Origin: Sympetrum striolatum
Lineage: Eukaryota; Arthropoda; Insecta; Odonata; Libellulidae
DNA length: 64,000 bases
Reading direction: 5' to 3'
NCBI GenBank assembly: GCA_947579665.1
Contig: CANPUZ010000054.1
Coordinates: 124,001-188,000 of the forward strand
Made by a program: the position numbers and the translations under genes. Shown piece after piece: positions 49,761-62,147 of the stretch. Under the pieces are notes generated by a model. The model ran no database searches and had not been told where the DNA came from. It saw only the letters and a list, made by a program, of their open reading frames with translations. Position 1 is the first letter of the stretch. Each line of letters starts with the position of its first letter.

Positions 49761-50156
49761 TCGCGCCACGACGCTCATTTTAATTCGCAACGAGAGGGTC
49801 AGCGGAAAGATAGTTGCCGAGTCACGGGCATCGAATACTGCCATCTCGATGTATGCATTGCCCTTTAATCGCGAATACGAATATTTTTCTTAAGTTGCCC
49901 TCAAAACGGACACGTTGCTGATTTCGGAGTTCGGTCAATGTTCGCGTCGAATACCAGCGACTCGATCGGATATTACGGGAGTGACCTACAAATCCAAAAT
50001 GCGTGCTTTCGCGAGGATATACAGCAAAAAGTGTTCTGATATTTTAATTTGTTGCTAATACGGATTTACGCATAAGCATACGTAATAAGAATCTTGAATT
50101 CTTCTTTTTTTAACTAAGCACGTCTATCACATTAATCACTATTGTTTCAGTGAACA

Positions 50157-50557
50157 TACTGTATACACTCGAATATAAGTCAACTCGAATATATGCCGAG
50201 GCACTTAATTTTATCATAAAAACTGGGATACATAATTTTTCAGGCATAAGCCTAGGATGGGAAATGTGGTAGTTAACGATGAATTTGAAAATAAAAATGC
50301 AGATAACATTAATATTAAAATCATCGAGGAATCAGTAGGTTAAACGTTTCTGAATATTTATGTAATTTTCAATATTTATAACAGTTAATTAGCTCTGTAA
50401 GCGGAGAAGAAGGCCAACAATTTACAAGCTGATTTCCGGCTACGGCACAATTCTCCTCTAAAGAAGTTCCCGACTCGAGTGTAAGCCGAGGGGAACTTTT
50501 TCAGCATAAACATTGTGCTGAAAAACTCGACTTATACACGAGTGTATACGGTAATTA
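50157..50557. mobile_element. MITE with 27-bp inverted ends
   Basis: The left end TACTGTATACACTCGAATAT and the inverted right end TACCGTATACACTCGTGTAT are similar, and both continue to AAGTC. Near the right end AACTTTTTCAGCA and TGCTGAAAAACT form a further hairpin. No coding region. Confidence 0.75.
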
Positions 50558-50879
50558 CAGTCTTAAATTATCCCTTGTAAACTAAACTCGTCCCTCTCAT
50601 TAATGACAGTTCCTTTATTTATCTTCAATTGATGATTGATTGATTTTTGTTGCTAAAAATTGTACTACTGCGAAAAAAAAAATAAAAATTTTTATAATTT
50701 TTAACTCATCAAAGAGGAGGATATGACAAAGCTTCTTCTCAATGCTTTAAAGCTCTAATTCGGAAAATAAGTCTGTAAATCACCATTAGTTATGCTTATA
50801 AATCAACAACAAGGTATAGTTAAAAAAATTAAATTATTAAAATTAATTAAATACTATTTGTCAAAATGTATGATTCCAT

Positions 50880-51110
50880 TTGGTTCAAAAATATATCGCA
50901 GGTTAAGGGAGGGTCATTTTGCGCCTTTTTCCGCTCTCATTACATTGCTTAAAATAACGCACGAAACGCATCAACATATCTTTAAACACCTATATTTGAC
51001 AATGTAATGAAGTTATAACACTGTAAAACACGATAAGTTCTTAAAATATTGAAAAAGAAAAGTGGTGGACATTTTTTAGCCCTCCCTTGGTTCTTTAAGG
51101 GTTAATTCTT
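50880..51110. repeat. Possible piggyBac-like MITE remnant
   Basis: AAGGGAGGGTCATTTT (50905) and, inverted, AAGGGAGGGCTAAAAAATGT (read from 51095) are similar, and the right side ends GGGTTAA. The two halves are diverged and the left TTAA is not at the right distance, so this is weak. Confidence 0.35.
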
Positions 51111-51283
51111 TCTTTCAATTTTTTATAAGCAAAAAAACCGCGGTAACTAGCCGGATTCGTACCTTTGCAGATGGCGCAAACGGCAGCCTCCGTTGCCGGT
51201 TTTTTGCATTCAATAGTTAATAGGTTTTCTCCACATTTAATTACCTCGACTAATTGTTTTTCAGTTGTTATGGTGGTTCCCAT
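51095..51283 (-). pseudogene. Jockey-type gag zinc-knuckle fragment
   Basis: A 62-codon frame from an ATG holds two degenerate CCHC knuckles in order: KCGENLLTIECKK (His replaced by Leu) and CAICKGTNPASYRGF (His and last Cys replaced by Asn and Phe), then FAYKKLKERIN. Jockey-clade ORF1 proteins have this tandem arrangement. The loss of metal ligands shows decay. It is joined to piggyBac-like sequence on the left (51100). Confidence 0.65.
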
Positions 51284-51460
51284 TTTCGAATCCCTTTCGA
51301 TCCTTGCTCGGACAGCGAGTCTTTAATCCGATTCGATATTATCCTGCAAATTCGGTATTACAAACATTTCTTTTTTCTCAGACGCCGGTCGGTAGGTGAA
51401 AAATTTATTCTAAGTTATTCGAATAGTTTTTTTACGTCGCGACGATAGCCGTCCCGCGAG

Positions 51461-51688
51461 TTGGGCGATGGGGGGAAAGGAGAAGACCTCTTTCATTTTT
51501 TCTACTCCTATACCCAGTTTTTGGGCGTTTCCATGAGAATCGGCGGAATTTTTCCTTCGCCTTTTTTAGGCGAATCAGCCGATAAGGTCGACGAAGTCCG
51601 TTTCAATACGGGCGACGCACAGTGGGAAAAAAATCCGAAAAAGCTGGCCAGAAAACGATCTATCGACTTTTTTCAATGGTTTTTGTAA
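51461..51688 (+). CDS. Unrecognised short ORF
   Basis: 75 codons in CG-richer DNA (SMRIGGIFPSPFLGE, then DEVRFNTGDAQWEKN, then a basic ARKRS). Resembles the start of the ORF at 47385 only in short phrases. No family known to me. It may be a remnant rather than a gene. Confidence 0.25.
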   Translation: MGDGGKGEDLFHFFYSYTQFLGVSMRIGGIFPSPFLGESADKVDEVRFNTGDAQWEKNPKKLARKRSIDFFQWFL

Positions 51689-52279
51689 GTTATATTATTG
51701 TTGTCCTTATTAAATATTATCAGGTCAGCCTCTATTTGAATATTTTTATACCGCCATTTAGCAACACCTTACGGTCAAAGTTAGAGGAAAAGCACTGTTG
51801 ACGGTCATGGAAGATTTTTCACGCTTTAATGCTTGAAATGTACGTCGCAAGACACGGGCATTGATAAGAATGTACATGGTGGTACATGGTACATGCACAT
51901 TAACACATCTATACTTGAACAAATTTTTCTATTTTCATAGGTTAATATAATATATGAAAACTCGTGACCCTTTCTCTTTCCTCCCCCACGGAGAAGCTCC
52001 CTTTGTTTCCTTGAGAAGGAGGGAATAAATGTTACCGATTAACCGATATGTAGACGAAAACATCAAAATGCCTCTAACGTAAAATATATTTCGTACTAAA
52101 TAATACGTAAATCTTTTGGCGTTGACTCGGAAGCGTCCTTCGAAAGCGGCGAAGAGCGGTGTCGCCGGAAAAGCGCCATCAGCTCCATCTGGTGAATTTC
52201 GCTGCAGTTGTAATCTGCCCCCAACTCTCCTTCAAGCGAAAGATTAAGATAGGCCGCACTTCGTGATGTAGTCACAGTC

Positions 52280-52493
52280 AGCAAGTGAACGAGCAGACAA
52301 TAGGAAGTATCGGCACCGGTACACCGAAGTCTTTCGTTTTAACTGCAAAGTTACTTGCCACTTGTAAGATAAATCAGATTTCTGTAAATACTGCGTTGAA
52401 TCCGTCGTTGTCGACATTGACTTGCGTGGATTTGCCTCCCGAGGAAATTATTTAGTTCCAGCGTTGAGATCGACCGAGAGTGTGGTTTGTAAG
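52280..52493 (+). promoter_or_regulatory. Possible promoter and non-coding first exon
   Basis: The 400 bp before 52493 are richer in CG dinucleotides than the surroundings, contain no repeat I recognise, and end in TTGTAAG|GTGAGTC, a strong splice donor. This would suit the first exon of a plus-strand host gene whose remaining exons are outside the window or were not found. No start codon context supports coding. Confidence 0.25.
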
Positions 52494-52840
52494 GTGAGTC
52501 TGAACTTGCTTTCGTTTTCGATGTTGCTGTAACAACACTTCTTATCTTTTCTGGTGATCAATATTGACTTGTTAAATCTAACCATTTATGTGAGTGTTTT
52601 ATGTTAAATTACGAGTCGGTTGGATCGCAGAAGCTATGCTATTCGTGAATAGATACTTAAGTGACACGTACCCAACCTCTTACGCATTGAAACGAGATAG
52701 TTGAGTTACGTAGAAAACATATTTTCGAATTCATGTTCAGTAAATTTTCTAGGTTTTTGGCCACTGAAACATTTTTGTCGATTTTCACTACAAGTTACTT
52801 TTTCTTTTTAATTATATAAGCAATAATAGATATTAATATA

Positions 52841-53930
52841 TCTATTATTTAAAGACGTTTCTCCGGAAATACCTATATATAGGGGATCAAAATTCTAACC
52901 ACGTTCCATAAGCGTCATTGACATGAATTTTTTTTATTTTCCAGAAGGCCCCAAAGTCACGATTTTGTCCATAAGAATACATGGCGGGGATTTTCGAAAA
53001 TTTTTTTGAGGCACTTCCCGGAAAAGGAGAGAGTTGAAATTCTAGAGATCGCTAGATGCCGTGTATATCTAAAGGAAACCACAAAGACATCTACAAATAT
53101 TATCCTTGGTTTGATGCTAGGCCAGGGCAAATATTCTCCCGTTTAATTTACATAGCGATTTTTAAGATTTTTTTTAATTACTTACAAATGACTTGGAAAC
53201 TTGAAACTTGGCACGTAGATATATATCATAAATATATTTCATAATAAAATTTAAGAGCTCCCTGATGGTCCTTGGTTCGATCCCAGAGGGCAATTTACAT
53301 CCTATAATGCATTTCTTATGGAGATTACGGAAGCAAATTTTAGGTACTTCCTGGCAAGTTGTTGACTTCAAACTTTGCATTTATTAAGATTAGGTCAAAC
53401 CAAGTCATGATGTGTTTTCACAGCTGCCAGTAGGTCCTGGGTTCGACACCAGGCGTCTCTACAATCAGTAATTGATTCAATTTTTAGGAACTATTTTGAA
53501 CCCCCTCCCAATAATATAGAAACTTGAAATTCGGCATATAGATAGAGATCATAAATAACTTTCAGAAACATATTTTAGATTTCCAAGATCGTCCTTGGTT
53601 CGAATCCAGAGAGCCATTTAAATTCGTGAACATTAGAACGTCTTTTGAGACAGTTATAGCCCATATTTCTGCTTGAATTTTTACACATAGTTAGAGATAG
53701 TGATGTTCTATTGTGTTTAATAGTAGGTTCACCAGTAATACCCGGGTTTGATCATAGAGTAACTATACTTAGTATAGTTACTCTATGGTTTGATGCAAGA
53801 CGATGGAATTTCAGCGAATTTTAAGAAAAATTTCAATCAACTTTTTTCTTTTGATGGCCGTCCCGATATGATGCCGACATGAAAATAGTGTTGTCGATCT
53901 GCTTGCAGTATGCAAGCAACATTTTACTCG
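52841..53930 (+). mobile_element. Six-module element, full copy 8 (head II, body alpha)
   Basis: Begins TCTATTATTTAAAGACG. Head II is at 52890. The first core is lost by a short deletion (52945: only CCAGAAGGCCCC remains). Further cores lie near 53106 (GGTTTGATGCT), 53275, 53440, 53596 and 53745. The sixth core is interrupted by a 34-bp palindrome. Tail ends 53930 and abuts copy 9 tail to tail. Confidence 0.8.
53753..53786. repeat. 34-bp palindromic insertion in a B-box core
   Basis: ATAGAGTAACTATAC and its exact reverse complement flank a TTA loop. On both sides is GGTTTGAT (53745-53752 and 53787-53794), an 8-bp duplication of the core itself. Other copies have the core only once, so this is an insertion with target duplication. 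Confidence 0.85.
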
Positions 53931-53940
53931 TATATATATA

Positions 53941-55014
53941 CGAGTAAAATGTAGCTTGCATACTGCAAGCAGATCGGCAATACTAATTTCATATCGGCAT
54001 CATATCGGGACGGTCCTCAAAAGAAAAAAAAAGGATTGAAATTTTTCTTAAAATTCGCTGAAATTTCATCGTCTGGCATCGAACCCGGGTCTTTACTGTG
54101 AACTTACTATGCAGCACAATAGAACATCACCATCTCTAACTATGTGTGAAAATTCAAGCAGAAATATTGCCTGCCGATGCCTCAAAAGACGTTCTAATTT
54201 TCACGAATGTAAATGGCTCTCTGGATTCGAACCAAGGACAATCTTGGAAATCTTAAACATACTTCTGAAAGTTATTTATGAACTCTATCTATATGCCGAA
54301 TTTCATGTTTCTATATTGTTGGGAAAGCTTTCAAAATAATTACTAAAAATCGGATCAACTTCTGATTTCAGAGACACCTGGTGTCGAACCCAGGACATAT
54401 TGTAAGCTGTGAATGCAGGGTTTGATTTGTAAAGAAATGCTTTTGTATCCTGCAAAGTTTGAAGTCGATAGCATAACGGGAAGTACCTAAATTTTGTTTC
54501 CGTTATCTCCGTAAGAAAGGCATTGAGGAATATAAATGTCCCTCTGGGATCGAACCAAGGACCATAAGCAAATATGTAAAATTTGATTATGAGATATATT
54601 TAAGATATCTAACCTCATGTTGAATTTCAAGTTTCTATGCCATCGGGAAGGGGTCCAAAAAAAATCTTCAAAATCGCCGCAATGCATTTTAAACGGCCGA
54701 TTTTTGCCCCGGCCTAGCATCGAACCAAGGACAATAATCGATGATGTCTTTCTGATTTTCGTTGGCTATGCATGGCATCTAGCGATCCCTCAAGTTACAA
54801 CTCTCTGCTTCTCCGGGAAGTGCCTCAAAACAATTTTCGAAAATCCCTGCCATGTATTCTTACGGACAAAATCGCGACTTTGGGGCCTTCTGGAATCGAA
54901 CCCATGACACTGAGGTTCAAAGTCGGCTTTTTCCCGGAGGTCACACGTTATGGCCAATATGTCGTAAAAATTTCAACTCAATCTCTCTTGTGGTTTAGGC
55001 TGTGAGTTTGTATC

Positions 55015-55046
<32 letters not shown>

Positions 55047-55088
55047 GGATACATGAATGAATCCGGAGAAGCATCTATATATAATAGA
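53941..55088 (-). mobile_element. Six-module element, full copy 9 (head I, body alpha)
   Basis: From tail (CGAGTAAAATGTAGCTTGC, hairpin) to head (GAATCCGGAGAAGCATC and TATAATAGA). Cores as reverse complement lie near 54080, 54224, 54382, 54549, 54715 and 54893. A TA run interrupts the head at 55018-55045. Confidence 0.82.
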
Positions 55089-55090
55089 TA

Positions 55091-55150
55091 TCTATTATAT
55101 ATAGACGCTTCTCCGGATATCTATTATATATAGACGTTTCTCCGGATATA
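55091..55150 (+). repeat. Two solo copies of the 29-bp head motif
   Basis: TCTATTATATATAGACGC followed by TTCTCCGGATA occurs twice in direct tandem between copies 9 and 10, without any module. Single copies in either orientation also lie at 56283-56311, 58590-58619 and beside several heads. Confidence 0.8.
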
Positions 55151-55164
55151 CCTATATATATATA

Positions 55165-56282
55165 TACGAGTAAAATGTTGCTTGCATACTGCAAGCACAT
55201 CGATAACAAAAGTTTTTTGTCGGCATCACATAGAGTGAGTCCTCAAAAGAAAAAAAAATGGTTCGAAAATATTCTTAATTTCCGCTGCAATTTATTCGTC
55301 TGGCATCGAACCCGGGTCTTCCCGGTCATACTTACTATGCAGAACCATAGAAGATCACCATCTGTAACTATGTGTGAAAATTCAAGTTAGAATATTTACT
55401 GCAACAGCCTCAAACGACGTCCTACGTTTCCCTTATATTCCTTATGAGAGAAATACTAATGTGCTCTGGCATCGAACCCAGGAATAGTACGGTGTTATCT
55501 AAATTTTTTTCTAAAACCAATTCTTTTCATACATCTTCCAGCCGAGTACGAACTTCCTATCATTTCGATAAGTGCATCAAAAAAATAATGAAATACTAAA
55601 CCAATGTATTTTAAACGGGAGACATATTTGCCGCCCGGCGTCGAACCCGGATCTTTCTGGTAATTCTTTCTATGCAACATAATAGAAAATCACTATCTCT
55701 AACTATGTGCGAAAATTCGAGCAGAAATATTGGCTGCAACTGCCTCAAACGACGACTTACTTTTCCCTTATATTCCTTATTAGAGAAATGTTAATGTGCT
55801 CTGGCATCGAACCCAGGAATAGTACGGGCTTAAGAAATTTTTTTTCTTAAACCAATTCTTAATATATATCTTCTAGCTGAGCGAAAAGTTCCTAACATTC
55901 CGGTAAGTGCATAAAAAAAATAATAAAAAACTATCCCCATGCATTTTAAATACGGGATTTTTGCATCGTCCTAGCATCGAACCCAGGATGTTCTTATTAG
56001 TAGTCATTAATGTTTATAATAGTTCTTGACCATATCTGTAAGCTCCTTGAATTTCGATTCTCTACCTGTCCGGGAAGTATTATTTAAAAAATTTTGAAAA
56101 TCGCCACCATGTATCCTTATGGAGAAAATCGGGACTTTGGGGCCTTCTGGAATCGAACCCGTGACACCGAGGTTCAATGTCGGCTTTTTCCTGGAGGTTA
56201 CACGTTATGGCCATAACATCGTAAAAATTTCAAGTTACTGGCACTTGTGGAACATGCTTAGACTTTTGATCCCCAGTGTATA
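55165..56282 (-). mobile_element. Six-module element, full copy 10 (head II, body beta)
   Basis: Cores as reverse complement near 55306, 55468, 55640, 55806, 55976 and 56153. Tail at 55165 (CGAGTAAAATG). The head ends CTTTTGATCCCCAGTGTATA, followed by a 29-bp head motif on the opposite strand. Confidence 0.8.
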
Positions 56283-56325
56283 TCTATTATATATAGACGC
56301 TTCTCCGGATATACTTATATATATA

Positions 56326-57492
56326 CGAGTAAAATGTTGCTTGCATACTGCAAGCAGATCAACAACACTAATTTCATATCGGCATCATATCTGAACGGAC
56401 ATCAAAAGAAAAAAAAATTCAAAATATTCGTAGAATTCGCTGCAATTTAATCGCCTGGCAGCGAACCCCGGTCTTCCTGGTGTACTTACTATGCAGCAAA
56501 ATAGAAGATTACCATATCAAACTATGTGTGAAAATTCAAGCAAAACTATTAGGTGCAACTACCTCAAACGACGTCCTACTATTCACATACACTCCTTATT
56601 AGAGAAATTATAATGTGCTCTGGCATCGAACCCAGGAAATGCATGGTCTTATCTATTTTTTTTCTTAAACAAACTGTTAATATACATCTTCCATCTAAGC
56701 AAGAGCTCCCTAACATATCGATAAATGCATAAAAAAATTATGAAAAGATACCCCATAGTATTATATATGGGGGATATTTTTACCGCCCGGCATCGAACCC
56801 GGGTCTTTCAGGCAATACTTTCTATGCAGCACAACAGAAAAACACCATCTCTAACCGCGTATGCAAATTCAAGCAGAAATATTGGTTACAACTGCCTCAA
56901 ATGACGTCCTACTTTTCCTTTATATTCCTTATGAGAGAAACGTTATTGTGCTCTGGCTTCGAACCCAGGAACAGTACGGTCTTATGAAAATTTTTTTCTA
57001 AAACTTATTTGTACCATACATCTTCCAGCCAAGCACGAACATCCTATCATTTCGATAAGTGCATCTAAAAAAATAATGAAAAACGGCTCCCATGTATTTT
57101 AAAGGGCAGATCTTTGCATCGTCCTAGCATCGAACCCAGAATAACTTTTGTAAAAGTCATTGATGTTTTCGAAAGTCCAAGACCATAAATATAGGCACCT
57201 TGAGTTTTACTTCTCTACCTATCCGGAAAGTATTTTTTTTTAATTCCCAAAAATCACGGCAATGCATTCAAACGGGAAAAATCGGGAATTTGGGGCCCTC
57301 TGGAATCGAACCTATGACACTGAGGATCAAAGTCTCTTTTTTCCTGGGGGTTTCACGTTATGGCCAATATGTCATAAAAATTTCAGATCAATGACGCTTG
57401 TGGTTTAGGCTGTGAATTTGTATCCTATCTATCTATCTATCTATATAGGTATATATATGAATGAATCCGGAGAAGCATCTATATATAATAGA
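56326..57492 (-). mobile_element. Six-module element, full copy 11 (head I, body beta)
   Basis: Cores as reverse complement near 56459, 56623, 56792, 56952, 57127 and 57305. Close in sequence to copy 4 at 9524-10698, for example the shared GGGGGATATTTTTACCG block inverted. Head ends TATAATAGA at 57492. Confidence 0.82.
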
Positions 57493-57496
57493 TAGA

Positions 57497-58577
57497 TACA
57501 CTGGGGATCAAAAGTCTAAGCATGTTCCACAAGTGCCACCGACTTGAAATTTTTACGACGTTATGGCCATGACGTGTAACCACCAGGAAAAAGCCGACAT
57601 TGAACCTCGGTGTCATGGGTTCGATTCCAGAAGGCCCCAAAGTCGCGATTTTCCCCATAAGATTACAAGGCGGGGATTTTCGAAAATTTTTTTGAGGCAC
57701 TTCCCGGAAAAGGAGAGTGTTGAAATTTGAGAGACCGCTAGATGCCGTGCATATCTAAAGGAAACCATAAAGACATCTACGAATATTATCCTTGGTTCGA
57801 TGCTAGGTCGGGGCAAAAATCGGCCGTTTAAAATGCATTGTGGAGATTTTTAAGATTTTTTTAGGACCCTTTTCCGATGGCATAGAAACTTGAAATTCGG
57901 CATGGCGTTAGATATCATAATTATATTTCATAATCCAATTTTACATATTCCCTTATGGTCCTTGGTTCGATCCCAGAGGGCCGTTAACATTCCTCAATGC
58001 ATTTCTTATGGAGAATACGGAAACACATTTTAGGTTCTTCCCGATAATATATCTACTTGAAACTTTGCATAAGATAAGATCAAGTCATTACTAATCAAAC
58101 TGTGAATTCACAGCTACCAATGTTACCTGGTTTCGCCACCAAGCGTCTCTACAATCAGTAGTTGATCCGATTTTTAGGAATTATTTTGAAACCTTTCCCA
58201 ATAAAATAGAAACTTTAAATTCGGCATATAGATAGAGATCATAAATAACTTTCAGGAACATGTTTTTGACTTCCACGATCGTCCTTGGTTCGAGTCCCGA
58301 GAGGATTTTACTTTCGTGAAAAGTAGAACGTCTTTTGAGGCAGTTTCAGCCAATATTTCTGATTGGATTTTCACACATAGTTAGTGATGGTGATCTTCTG
58401 TTGTGCTGCTTAATAGGTTAGCCAGGAAGACCCGGGTTCGATGCCAGACGATTAAAATTGCAGCGAATTTTAAGATCATTTTCAATTTTTTTTTCTTTTT
58501 AAGACCCTCCCGAAAGGTTGCCGACATTAAATTGGTATTGTCGATCTGCTTGCAGTATGCAAGCAACATTTTACTCG
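57497..58577 (+). mobile_element. Six-module element, full copy 12 (head II, body alpha)
   Basis: Head II (CACTGGGGATCAAAAGTC). Cores near 57618, 57797, 57963, 58130 (degenerate, GGTTTCGCCACC), 58278 and 58436. Tail hairpin and CTCG end at 58577. Confidence 0.8.
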
Positions 58578-58621
58578 TATATATATAAGTATATCCGGAG
58601 AAGCGTCTATATATAATAGAT

Positions 58622-59700
58622 ATATAGGGGATCAAAATTCTAACCATGTTCCAGAAGTGCCACTGCCTTGAAATTTTTACGACATATTGGCCATAACGTG
58701 CAACCTCCAGGAAAAAGCCGACATTGAACCTCGGTGTCATGGCTTCGGTTCCAGAAGGCCCCAAAGTCGCGATTTTGTCCATAAGATTACATGGAGGGGA
58801 TTTTCGAAAAATTTTTTGAGGCACTTCCCGGAAAAGGAGAGATTTGAAATTCAAGGGATCCCTATATGCCGAGCATATCTAAAGAAAACCATAAAGATAT
58901 CTACGAATATTATCCATGGTTCGATGCTAGGTCGGGGGAAAAATCTGCCGTTTAAAATGCATTGTGGCGATTTTTAAGATTTTTTTTGACCCTTTCCCGA
59001 TGGCATAGAAATTTGAAATTCGGTATGAGGTTGGATAGCATAAAAATATATCATAATCGAATTTTAAATATTCGCTGATGGTCCTTGGTTCGATCCCAGA
59101 GGGACATTTAAATTCCTCAATGCATTTCTTACGGAGATAACGGAAACAAAATTTAGGTACTTCCCGGCATGTTATCGACTTCAAACTTTGCATATAGAAA
59201 GATCAAGTCCATAAAAATCAAACAGTGCATTCACAGCTATCAATGTGTCCTGGGTTCGACACCAGGTGTCTCTGCAATCAGAATTTGATCGGATTTTTGG
59301 AATTATTTTGAAAACTTTCCCAATAATATATAAACTTGAAATTCTGCATATAGATAGAGATCATAGATTCATTTCATGAACATATTTTAGATTTTCTAGA
59401 TAGTCCTTGGTTTGAATCCAGAGAGCCATTTACATTCGTGAGAAGTAGAACGTAGTTTGAGGCAGTTGTAACCAATATTTTTGGTTGAATTTTCACTCAC
59501 AGTCAGAGATGGTGATCTTCTATAGTGCTGCATAGTACGATCACCAGTATGACCCCGGTTCGATGCCAGACGATGAAATTGCAGCGAATTATAAGAATTT
59601 TTTCAATCCTTTTTTTTTCTTTTGATGACCGTCCCGATTGTTGCCGATATAAAATTAGTATTGCCGATCTGCTTGCAGTATGCAAGCTACATTTTACTCG
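58622..59700 (+). mobile_element. Six-module element, full copy 13 (head II, body alpha)
   Basis: Cores near 58742 (degenerate, GGCTTCGGTTCC), 58918, 59086, 59252, 59410 (GGTTTGAATCC) and 59557. The tail ends at 59700. The first core is damaged in the TTCGA part, so conservation is not absolute. Confidence 0.8.
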
Positions 59701-59715
59701 TACTTATATATATAT

Positions 59716-60826
59716 ACACTGGGGATCAAAAGTCTAACCATGTTCCACAAGTGCCACCGACTTGAAATTTTTACGACGTTATGGCCATGACGTGTAACTT
59801 CCAGGAAAAAGCCGACATCGAACCTCGGTGTCATGGGTTCGATTCCAGAAGGCCCCAAAGTCCCGATTTTCTCCATAAGGATACATGGTGGCGATTTTCA
59901 AAATTTTTTAAATAATACTTGCCGGACAGGTAGAGAATCGAAATTCAAGGAGCTTACAGATATGGTCAAGAACTATTAAAAACATTAATGACTACTAATG
60001 AGAACGTCCTGGGTTCGATGCTAGGATGATGCAAAAATCCCGCATTTAAAATGCATGGGGATAGTTTTTCATTAATTTTTTGATGCACTTATCGGAATGT
60101 AAGGAACTTTTCGCTCAGATAGAATATATATATTAAGAATTTGTTTCAGAAAAAAAATTTCATAAGCCTGTACTATTCCTGGGTTCGATGCCAGAGCACA
60201 TTAACATTTCTCTCATAAGGAATATAAGGGAAAAGTAAGTCGTCGTTTGAGGCAGTTGCAGCCAATATATCTGCTTGAATTTTCGCACATAGTTAAAGAT
60301 TAATATCTTATATTATGTCGCATAGGAAGTATTACCAGAAAGATCCGGGTTCGATGCCCGGCGGCAAATATGTCTCCCGTTTAAAATACATTTGGTTGGT
60401 ATTTCATTATATATTTGATGCACTTATTGAAATGATAGGAAGTTCGTTCTTGGCTGGAAGATATATGAAAAGAATTGGTTTCAGAAAAAAAATTTCATAA
60501 GCCCGTACTATTCCTGGGTTCGATGCCAGAGAACATTAGCATTTCTCTTATAAGGAATATAATTGAAAAGTAGGACGTCGTTTGAGGCAGTTGCATTAAT
60601 ATTTCTACTTGAATTTTCTCACATAGTTACTGATGGTGATCTTCTATAGTGCTGCATAGTAAATATGACCGGGAAGACCTGGGTTCGATGCCAGACGAAT
60701 AAATTGCAGCGGAAATTAAGAATAATTTCCATCGATTTTTTTTCTTTTGAGGACTCACTCTATGTGATGCCGACAATGAATTAGTGTTATCGATGTGCTT
60801 GCAGTATGCAAGCAACATTTTACTCG
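59716..60826 (+). mobile_element. Six-module element, full copy 14 (head II, body beta)
   Basis: Head II as in copy 12. Cores near 59836, 60011, 60180, 60348, 60517 and 60681, all readable. The tail ends CTCG at 60826. Followed by a short ATTC microsatellite (60846-60866). Confidence 0.82.
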
Positions 60827-60865
60827 TACCTATATACACACTCACTCATTCATTCATTCATTCAT

Positions 60866-62108
<1,243 letters not shown>

Positions 62109-62147
<39 letters not shown>
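62109..62147 (-). repeat. TGA microsatellite at the LINE 3' end
   Basis: About 13 TGA units on the minus strand. RTE-clade LINEs typically end in short tandem repeats rather than poly(A). Its first unit is the stop codon of the LINE ORF (62145-62147). Confidence 0.9.

Noticed and set aside
58381..58854. 157-aa minus-strand frame, plus similar frames (FGALWNRT, LGPSGIEP) in many copies
   Set aside because: Chance open frames through modules 1 and 6 of the repeats. They recur only because the DNA is repeated, and are interrupted differently in each copy.
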